Part shown: positions 21,881-31,300 of the stretch, one piece after another | How positions within the stretch are numbered: the stretch's first letter is position 1 | How the letters are laid out: each line of letters begins with the position of its first letter | Source: Gigantopelta aegis | Taxonomy: Eukaryota > Mollusca > Gastropoda > Neomphalida > Peltospiridae | Reading direction: 5' to 3' | NCBI RefSeq assembly: GCF_016097555.1 | Contig: NC_054712.1 | Span: forward strand, 54,410,213-54,474,212 | DNA length: 64,000 bases | Program-made: the position numbers and the translations under genes | Notes under the pieces: generated by a model | Databases searched by the model: none | The model's input: the letters and a program-made list of their open reading frames with translations, nothing else | What the model was told of the DNA's origin: nothing

Positions 21881-23244
21881 GTGAGTAGATTAAAAGTCCA
21901 TTCAACATTTTTATGAGTGTACTACACATTATCCTTTTGTTGTTGCTATTCCGACTCCTAACAGTGTAGACAAAAATGTTACAAGTACTTTGACACCTCT
22001 GATCAAGAGAGAATATAATATCACTAAAACAGTGTTTTGACAAGTGATTAACAAATGATGATATGGATTATGCTGTTAGCGTTGACAAAAAGGAGGGGAA
22101 AAGAAGGATAAAATATAAAAATTATAATGGCTGACATGATAAAAATGTCACATAAGAGTGAGTCATGTTTGCACTGCAAGATATATGAACAATATTGTTT
22201 GATTAATACTAAAAAAATTTGGACAAAATAAAAACTGCATCCTCCACTATAAATTTAACTATTAATAACGTGTCCATACAGTCAGCTGATGCATTTGTAG
22301 AATACTTGCTAAATAACCTAATGGTTAACATCATCCAGTGGGATCATGTAATTTTTGCAACATAATACTTGTAAGTTATAACACAGATAATTGCAGAAGA
22401 AACATCAAACTTTTCATTATTGTTATTCTTTACATGAAAGATGAGGGTTATGATTTGTCACTGAATACACACCTCCCTACGATAATAAAATATTATCCCT
22501 TGTTGACTAGTATTTGTCAGCGCATTGTTCAACCTCGGATATTAGTGGCTGATGTTGAAAAGAAGCCTGTTGATATTAGTGGGCCCAAAACATTAACGTA
22601 ATGTCTGTAATATCATAAATAACAAGATTCTTTGACTTACAAAGTACAAATTATTTGGCCTAAATCTGTGCATGTCAAAATTAGTATGGGAGTGGTTTAT
22701 CACTCTCCTGGACTTGTTTAACTTGGTGGCCTCCTAAGGTCGACGACAGTCACTTTTCGTACCCTTGTTTTGGCGTCGTACACAATAAATATAATATATC
22801 TTACCGTAAATTCAATTGCAATGCAAATTTCGTAAATGGTACAATTTTTTTTACAAGATTTTCTTCAAACACATTAATAATATTAAAACAAAAAAAATTC
22901 AATAGCAATTTTGCATTGGAATTTTTCCAGCATTCTGAAAACAGAAATGTTATGTACTGTGACATTATTGGAATACTGAATGAATGAATGAATGAATGTT
23001 TAACAACACACCAGCACAAAAATACACATCGGCTATTGTGTGTCACAAATGGTAAGTATATGAAAATATTATTTATATATATTTATGTAAAACCACAGTA
23101 TAATGGAATATTTATGTAAAACCACAGTGTAATGGAATATTGATGACATCCAAATTCAAAATTAGCTGTATTAGTACAACATCGTTTATAAATTATAGAT
23201 TGGTATGTTTTTATTTTTCAAAATTCTGGACAAAAAAATTAAGT
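21881..23244. other. No gene seen; AT-rich
   Basis: No family-bearing ORF was found. A short TGAATGAATGAATG run lies at about 22978-22997. A 40-bp duplication (ATTTATGTAAAACCACAGT) lies at 23081-23128. The upstream exon of TMEM70 may lie in this stretch or further right but was not identified. Confidence 0.4.
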
Positions 23245-23530
23245 TTAAAGGAAACATGTCACGTAAACCATATTTGGCACCAACCATGTACAATTAATTA
23301 TAAATTGAATCACCTAAAAAATTTGTTTATAAAAAATTAATTACTTAAAATATCTCCATAAAAGAACCCCAGATACGAGCTCTTAGCGGAAATTGCCGAT
23401 CTTTAATGAGCAGGGCAATCACGAGGTCCCTGATGTCAGAGACGCGTCGCTTGATCTGAAGCCTTACACTTAAAAGCATTAGTCCGTACCACTCGTAAAG
23501 AATCTAAGACTTGCACAGCTTACCAAAACA

Positions 23531-23713
23531 ATGAGTGTTCGTTCGCAAAACGTTTTGCCGTATCAATATGAGCTGTTAGTAAATGAAGAAAGACACACAT
23601 TTACTTACAACAGTGATACTGAAGAAAAAACCGATAGCGAGTCGGAGGGTGGAGAAACTGATGGTGCCAGACCAGACCGGTCGACCAATTTACAGCCTGG
23701 AGCCCGAAAGTAA
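23531..23713 (+). CDS. Short hypothetical ORF inside the TTAA element, interrupted by a nested insertion
   Basis: ATG 23531 opens MSVRSQNVLPYQYELLVNEE and continues through a Glu/Asp/Ser-rich stretch (DTEEKTDSESEGGETD). The last seven or so codons and the stop come from the nested element at 23693-24942. The frame beyond the nested element (24945-25133) is open for about 60 codons to TAA and is in phase with the upstream part if the insertion plus one TA is left out. The function is unknown. The N-terminal PYQYE plus acidic run vaguely recalls P2X7-like cytosolic proteins of invertebrates, but I cannot support that. Confidence 0.35.
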   Translation: MSVRSQNVLPYQYELLVNEERHTFTYNSDTEEKTDSESEGGETDGARPDRSTNLQPGARK

Positions 23714-24942
23714 CCCGGAGACAAAACCAAAACTCGGATGCTAATGCCGAGGTGTATACTGTTCATATTTAGCATAAAGATACACCTCGATATGATGTAT
23801 TTAAATATGTAAAAAATATAAATGTAGGACAAACATTTTTGGGTGTTTTTTTTTTTTAGAAAATATCGCATTTTTTATGTTCGGGCTGTACATAATGAAA
23901 TCTGTATGCACATTTTTTTTAAATTTGTTTAAAACGCTCTAATTTACGACAAGGCGCTTCACTTTCATTAACCTGGCTTGTAAAACAACATAAATGACTT
24001 GAGAGTATAATCAACTTTTAAACTAAATGTATTTCTATTTGCATCAATAGAACGAAATGGGGTTATAGTATTTTTCTCTCATAAAAAAAAGTAGCATATT
24101 ATTAGGCCTATTGGTAGGGTGCGTTAGAGTAAAAACGACCGCTCACGATACCCAAGTGATAATTTTCTTTTCTTTGGTACTACGTAATTGGTCAGTTTTG
24201 TAATTTTAGATGGGAAAGTCTACTTAATCAAGGGTTTTACAGCATTATTTACAGTAATGAAGCAGGGCGGCTGATAATGTCCATTAACATTGTACTATAG
24301 TCGCGACAGGTTACGCCACAATACCCTGTAATCTTAAAAAAACTGGCACGTATTTTGTACGCATGTCTAGACCGTGGTAATCACTTACCTGGTCGATACC
24401 CTGCAATATACACCTGCCAATCAGGAATCACATGTGCAGGCCACGGAAAGAAAGGACCAATTAACTAAAACAACACTCCGATTCTCAAGTCAGCCCGTGG
24501 ATGAAACATAATAGTTATTTCGACACAGACAGTAGTGGGTTTTTTTGTATTGAACTTCGTGTTGCTTTGAAGATTAAAAACATTATTTAAAATTATTATT
24601 GTTTTCTACACGTTTTTTAAAAACATATTTAAATACATCGTACTGAGATGTATCCTCATGCCAAATCCCATGTTTGTATATGCCATATTTAATTACTTAT
24701 TGACGTTTCCTTCTTCGGACGGTGAATACAGATTTTGTTATGTAGGCCTACAGCCCTAACATGAAAAATCTTTTTTTTTTCCAAAAAAAAATAAATAAAT
24801 AAAAAATTCTACATTTTTGTTTTAACATATATAAATACATCATGCTGAGGTGTATCTTTGTGCCAAATATGTACAATGTACACCTCGGCATTCGCAACCG
24901 AGTACTGTTTTTGTCTCCGGGTAACGTTCGGGCTCCGGGCTG
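23693..24942. mobile_element. TA-flanked foldback element, 1250 bp, nested
   Basis: Inverted arms of roughly 200 bp begin CAGCCTGGAGCCCGAA on the left and end TTCGGGCTCCGGGCTG on the right. They remain similar inward through ACCCGGAGACAAAA, GCCGAGGTGTA and AAAGATACACCTC. TA lies on both sides. No ORF of note. A Tc1/mariner-like non-autonomous element is the simplest reading. Confidence 0.7.
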
Positions 24943-25382
24943 TAATTAGGCGGACACCAAAGTACTATGCGGTGTTGGTGTCCAATCTTTCTTTTGCGAT
25001 AAATTACACGCGTCTTTCTTCGGATACAATCCTTTGGAAAACCATAAAAAAAGACAATCCCGATCGTTTAAACTGTTTATTTTTACACCCGAAGGCCGCG
25101 CAGTACGGCACTGTTGGACTGAAAAGATCGTAAGCCCCTTACTCCATATATAAACAGTTAACAACAATGGAAGAGTACAGCGGCTCTGACGTCACTTCCC
25201 TTTTTTTCCGAACGCTCACGAAGAAATATGCATAAATCGTACTTTGATACTGGTTAGCGTAATTTCTTAATTTTAAGTTAACTACACGTATTTTATTGTT
25301 ATAAAGTTATTTGTATATTATTTTTATATCATTTTTCTTTTAAAATGAGCTATAATATGGTCTCGTGTCATGTTTCCTTTAA

Positions 25383-26024
25383 GTTTAAAAAGATTAAAGA
25401 AAAAAAACAAAAACTTTTGTTAAATATAATATACCATATCAAAAAATTAATGTCAGAGCCAAAACTAGGGTGTGAAAAGTGACTATCGTTGACCTTGGTT
25501 GAAAATAAACCATACTAAAGTATTAGGTGCAGATGTTCTTACAACTAATTACCTAACATAGTAACAACAAATAAAAAAATTACCTGACAACAGGTGTTCA
25601 GAAATCTGGTAGCACAGACTGCACCTCTTGTAAATAACAACATTGTCTGCATCAGTGTGAAACACAAGATGTCAGAGTTCCATTACGGTGTAGGTTCAAC
25701 CAACTTGACATAGATCTACACTTTCAGGTGATTCTCAAAGATAGATCTGCAAAATAATACTTGTATGTTCAGTTAAATAGCAAGCTGATTAAGGATGTGT
25801 ATTACCAGTACTGTTGCTTCAGCATTTGTTTTTGCCAATGCAATTTTCTGACATGCAAAGTATGTAATACAACATACATGATTATTTGTCCCACATATAG
25901 TTTTCCAGAAGGGTTTTTTCACAATGCCTCGAGATACCGAGCTAACATGTAGCTTTATCATGTACTGAACATAGTTTGACACCCAATAGCCCATGTGTTT
26001 TTTGTGCTGGGGTGTTGTTAAACA
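25383..26024. other. No gene seen; fragment of a dispersed molluscan repeat
   Basis: CCCACATATAGTTTTCCAGA with ATGCCTCGAGATACCGAG (25888-25945) resembles text near 16200-16240. A SINE-tail remnant (TTTGACACCCAATAGCC) lies at 25975-26020. Confidence 0.45.
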
Positions 26025-26038
26025 TTCATTCATTATCA

Positions 26039-26349
26039 GTGTGGGCCGTAACCCAGTGGTAAAGTGCTCGCTTGATACGAGGTCGGTTTAGGGTCGATCC
26101 TCCTCGGTGGCCCCATGGGTTATTTCTTGTTCCATCCAGTGCTCCACAACTGGTGTAACAAAGGCTGCGGTATGTACTATCCTGTCTGTGGGATGGTGCA
26201 TATAAAAGATCCCTTGCTGCTAATCGAAAAAAGTAGCCCATGAAGTGGCGACAGCAGGTTTCCTCTCTCTATATCTGTGTGGTCCTCAACCATATGCCAT
26301 ATAACCGTAAATAAAATGTGTTGAGTGCATTGTTAAATAAAACATTTCC
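26039..26349 (+). mobile_element. SINE, head A / tail Y
   Basis: Full copy flanked by the perfect 14-bp duplication TTCATTCATTATCA (26025-26038 and 26350-26363). It inserted at the end of an older SINE tail. Confidence 0.92.
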
Positions 26350-26363
26350 TTCATTCATTATCA

Positions 26364-27002
26364 TGTACTGTTGTACATATTAAGTTTGATTTTTATGGTG
26401 ATTTACCTATTTTAAACAGAGCTATTGTACTTGAACTTTGAAAATATGAAGAAAAAAATTCAAACTTTTTTGCAATACCTGAAGCTATTGAATTGATATA
26501 TATACATATAGCTTTATCGCATACTGTTACAGCTAAATCAAGTTTAACTTATATAGCCCTTGACTTTAGGAGGCAGTACTCTAAAAATGCTTGTTAAAAT
26601 GTAAAACAAAATTACGAAAATAGTTTTCAGTATTCCCCTCTCCCCATCAATTAAGTCTTGGATCCTTGAGTAACCGTGAACAGGCTTATTAATGGAAAAT
26701 GGTTTCTGTACACGCGTTTACATGTGTTTACCTTGTTATCTCAAAATCAACCAACATATGATAATATTAATGCCATTTTCTGATGTGAAGAGATGTCGTA
26801 GTCTAATGTTGACATTCTTCAATAAACTGGGCTATTGTTTTCAAGAGTGATATGTGTAACATGACTTCACCAAAACTCTTAGTCAATGAATCTGTGATAC
26901 AGACAAGACTTTGACAATGACAGCAGTGTAAAACTGTTGTTTATTTAGGTTTGTTTAATATTACACACCATTTAATTTTAATATAGGGCGCAGAGTGCAA
27001 AA
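26364..27002. other. No gene seen
   Basis: AT-rich unique-looking sequence without motifs that I could assign. Confidence 0.4.
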
Positions 27003-27015
27003 TGGCGGTCTTGTA

Positions 27016-27410
27016 AAGTAAAGTTTGTTTTATTTAACGACGCCACTAGAGCACATTGATTTTTAATCTTATTATCGGCTATTGGACGTCAAACATATGG
27101 TCATTCTGACACTGTTTTTAGAGGAAACCCGCTGTCGCCACATAGGCTACTCTTTTTTACGACAGGCAGCAAGGGATCTTTTATTTGCGCTTCCCACAGG
27201 CAGGATAGCACAAACCATGGCCTTTGTTGAACCAGTTATGGATCACTGGTCGGTGCAAGTGGTTTACACCTACCCATTGAGCCTTGCGGAGCACTCACTC
27301 AGGGTTTGGAGTCGGTATCTGGATTAAAAATCCCATGCCTCGACTGGGATCCGAACCCAGTACCTACCAGCCTGTAGACCGATGGCCTGCCACGACGCCA
27401 CCGAGGCCGG
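27016..27410 (-). mobile_element. SINE, head B with Y-type middle and X tail
   Basis: Perfect 13-bp duplication TGGCGGTCTTGTA (27003-27015 and 27411-27423). Read on the minus strand it is head B, then the shared body, then the GTGGCGACAGCGGGTTTCC block seen in Y copies, then the X tail (CCAATAGCC-like text, CTAGTGGCGTCGTTAAATAA). It is therefore a composite of modules. Confidence 0.9.
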
Positions 27411-27423
27411 TGGCGGTCTTGTA

Positions 27424-28246
27424 TACATTTCTCTATGTATAAAAATATTTTGATGTCTACTTGTCTTTTCCTCATTTGTGCACTTTGTTTTGGGGAAAGT
27501 TTTCTTAATTCAACAAAAGTATTTTGATGTCAGGGTTCAATCATATGCAGATTCCTTAAAAACAAGTCTGGTTCACGATGTTGTTTGGTCACTACAAAAT
27601 GAATTAATCTGTATTTTAGTGAAACAACAATAAATTATTGTTAATTTTGTATTGTGCTGTATAGTTTATATCTTATTCTTCATTTTCTTTTTTAAAAACC
27701 CCAAATTATATTTAAAACAAAGGCATACAGTGTTGTGAGTGGGGTTAGGGAATTGACTAACAAATTGACTAATGCGCAATGTCAAATATGAAAACTTGTC
27801 AACTTTGCAGTACCAGTCTACCGATTTCTCGAGCCCTGTCAACTTGTTTTTACTAACTGTGACGAACTTGTTTATGTCGATGAATTAAAAAATTTCATAA
27901 GAATACCACTTATAGTAGTACATACGCTACGCGTATATTTATGCCATACACTATCTAAACCAATACAAACCATAGAAATTATAAACGCAACACGTTCAAG
28001 TACACCGGATGTAGCGCCCTCTTGTGTGTAAACGCGAAACTATTTCCCGGAAGAGGTTTGGTCATCGTAGCAGATTTGACACGGTTGTCAACTGAAATAT
28101 GGATATTTATCACGTTTTATATTTGAAATCTACATACCGAATATACTCGATGGTAGACTGAAGTTTGATAAACCATTATGAGTCAAGCTAAGGTTTAATG
28201 AGGGTCCCGCTATCTAACTGTGCTTGTGAAAAGTTTACAAATAACC
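27424..28246 (+). promoter_or_regulatory. Upstream region of ELMO; promoter presumed, not defined
   Basis: The stretch ends at the ELMO start codon. It is less AT-rich after 27960 and contains CpG-bearing text (GTAGCGCCCTC, AACGCGAAAC, TTTCCCGGAAGAGG) near 28010-28060, which is plausible core-promoter or 5' UTR sequence. No TATA box at a fixed distance was identified. Confidence 0.3.
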
Positions 28247-28369
28247 ATGTCGGGGGAACCAGGAAGGGGTTTGGTTCCAACAAGAGCCTCTCGAGAAAAC
28301 ATGGATAATATAAAGAAAGTGGCTATTACCAGGGAAGGACAACAAACACAGTTCAAGGAACTAGATCAG
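28247..28369 (+). CDS. ELMO: ELMO coding exon 1 (41 codons)
   Basis: ATG in context ACCATGT. The exon ends GATCAG|GTTCTC, a weak donor (GT followed by TCTC), chosen because the next exon continues the family alignment exactly at DQ|NRPL. Confidence 0.82.
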
Positions 28370-31300
28370 GTTCTCTTTTCAATAGTTTTTTCTTCTTCAA
28401 ATGTTGTACAAAAGTTATATCTATAGATGGCCTAAAGGCTAAATAAGTTATTTAATATTATAACAATATTAATAATAGTGTCATGTGCAAAAACTGGATG
28501 TTGTGTAGTCTGACAGCAGGTGTTTCAGACTAGATCTTGTGGCACTGTCATTTTAGCTCTGTACATCATAAATATATATTTTAGAAGCTTAATAGCCATT
28601 GATTCAAGGGTCAATTTACTTGTGTGGACTTGTTTAAAATACAAAACTAAAACAACAAATAAACAAAATAACATAACTTGGTTTGAGTGCCCTTTAATAG
28701 TTGATGGATCATAGTCAGTGCTCTACAAAGCAAGTAAAATACTCGCCATAGCGACTAAAAAAAATCCCTGGCGTCTAAAAAATAAAATCACATTCGTCAG
28801 TAGGCGACTGTCCAATAATTTTACTATAATCTGTAAACAAAACTGGACATCGGAAAACACAGTGGACCTGTAGCAATTTATCTTCTATAAAACTTGTTTT
28901 CTATTGGTCATTTGTTTGAAAAAGAAAAGTTTGAGACATGTTATATCAGACTGAATAACGATTTTCTAGTATTCAATAGTAAACATGTTAAGGGAGGTAA
29001 TACTTAGTTATGATGTTATCTCCCTTAACTTGAATCTTTACATGTCTGTTTGAAACTCAAACGTTAATTATTTTAAATGTCGACTTATATATGTGTTATG
29101 CTGTGCTCCAATCGTCTCGTGCTTATCGCGACAATGGGTCTCTCCACGATAACGACTTCTCCAGTCGTGAATGTCGTTTTAATGACGTCGGAAGTCATGT
29201 TCACCAGTGCAGGATGAAAACATGTTTCTATTTTTATGACTCTACTTTAAAGACACAACTATTTACAAAATAGTATTTATGGATTTACAAGGAAGTATGT
29301 GACGAAAATAAATATTATTTAAACCAAAATGTAAGGTAACCGATTGGTAGCTACTAGTAACATGGTAGATATTATCACAATGCTTTTATTTAACTTTTTT
29401 TGAGTACTGCAATTTAAATGCATATCTTAGCAGTGCCATTAAAATATTAATTTTGTTTAATAAAATTATTGGGTACAGAGTTTGCTAATGATAGTTAATA
29501 GTCGTTCACTGTTTTAGTGGAACCGGACACAAACAGTTGTAATTACTATAATTACTATTTAACAACTAAGAATTACCCTTTCACGAGTTCATTCATAACA
29601 ATTACGACATTAGTAATGTGCCGTAAAATGGCACTAAAAGCACATGGTTTATATATTAGCTGGCTACTAAATGTAAGTGGCTGGCGACGAAAATATTATA
29701 CTTTACTGACCAGGGAAGAGTAAATTTGAACTTGCTTCGTAGAGCACTGATAGTCATTTCGTACAATCCATTTCATACCATACTGCCTGGTCATTTCATA
29801 CGCTAGGTAGTACCCTAGTCATTTTGGAATGTTGGTCAATTTGCCCCAAAACCATCTCACCCCTACCAACTCACCCCAGCATTTGGTCAACTCGCACCAA
29901 ACTTTACTGTCCGTAAATAATTGTGACAAAATTAAAAATGGACATCTACAACTTTGGAGTCCTTATGGGCGAGTACCAGTATATAAATTATATACCAAGC
30001 AAATGGATCATATCATACAAGCAGTTTTACTGCATTTTTGCCACAAAGATACAATTAATTTTTTTAAACTTTATTTTGACAGTTGGAAATTCAGAACACA
30101 TCATTTCCATTTATCTGAGTTGGCCAGACCCTCAATTGGTATTTACTACTAACTGCCAACTTCTACTGATTGCCACCTACGTCAGTCATGTAGCAATGTC
30201 CTGATAATTAATATAGCTGTCAAAAACAATGAACCAACATAATGGACCAAAAAAATATTTTTTATTTATTAGGCCTTCTTTTAAAAAATTTAACTTGTTT
30301 CTTTTTTGTTAACAGTTACAGTTTGCAAGTAGTCGCACATGCACACTCACACACACACACAATGACCAAAACAGTATGGTGTTTTCAGACGTAGATTTCA
30401 TATTTGTTAATTCACAAAATTAAATGGTTTTGTAAAGTAAAAGAAATATAAATGAAAAAAAGTCAGTTGCAGGTGATGTTTGAAATGTAATGTTATTTTG
30501 TAAAAGACACTACCGGGGTGATATCACATCTGACATTACACCTTTTTTTTTAATGGTACAAAATGACTTTCAGTTATAGTACAAAATGACCAAAGTACGG
30601 AATGACTAGGGTAGGAAATGACTTTTTGTAATTGTACAAAATGACCAGGGTACGAAATTATTAAATTAGGCATGAACTGACAATGATACAAAATGAACAT
30701 GGTACAAATTGACTAGCAGCCAGTCCGATACATCTGCCATCAAACTGAATTTGTCAAATTATTTGTTACTTCTTTTACTCTCATCGGGGTATGCACCAAA
30801 AAAAATCTGTGTGCATCGGCAAATGTAAAAGATGAACATAAAAGAAATAACAGACAATCCTTATATTATTAAATTTGAATCATGCTTGCTAATAAGGAAA
30901 AATATCCGCCCGGTCCCCCCCTCCCCTAACCCTAACCTTAACCCCAACCCCAACCCCAACCCCAACCCCAACCCTAACCCTAACCCCTAACCCTAACTAA
31001 AAATAATAATGGAGGGGACCGGGCAGATATTATACCACTAATAATAACACTCAAACTTCACACATTATTTTGCATTATTTTGAATTATGTTTTGTCCATA
31101 AACAATAATGCTCAGTAAGACAACTTACCCATATAATTTATAAATTTGACGTTCCCTGATAACATAATTTTTACATTCATCAAGAATTGAACGAACTCCT
31201 GTTGCTACGTCTGGACCAATGGGATCATGAATTTATGTGGTACTGAATGTAACGGCACATGTATCAGACTACCTCTAACCTTACCCTGTTTATTTGTCCT

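Larger units (their letters stand above)
23249..25378. mobile_element. TTAA-flanked DNA element, 2130 bp
   Basis: Inverted ends AGGAAACATGTCACG and CGTGTCATGTTTCCT abut TTAA on both sides (23245-23248 and 25379-25382). The match continues inward (AACCATATT / AATATGGT). TTAA targets point to piggyBac- or Kolobok-type transposition. No transposase domain was recognised inside. The element holds a short ORF and a nested TA-flanked insertion. Confidence 0.75.
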
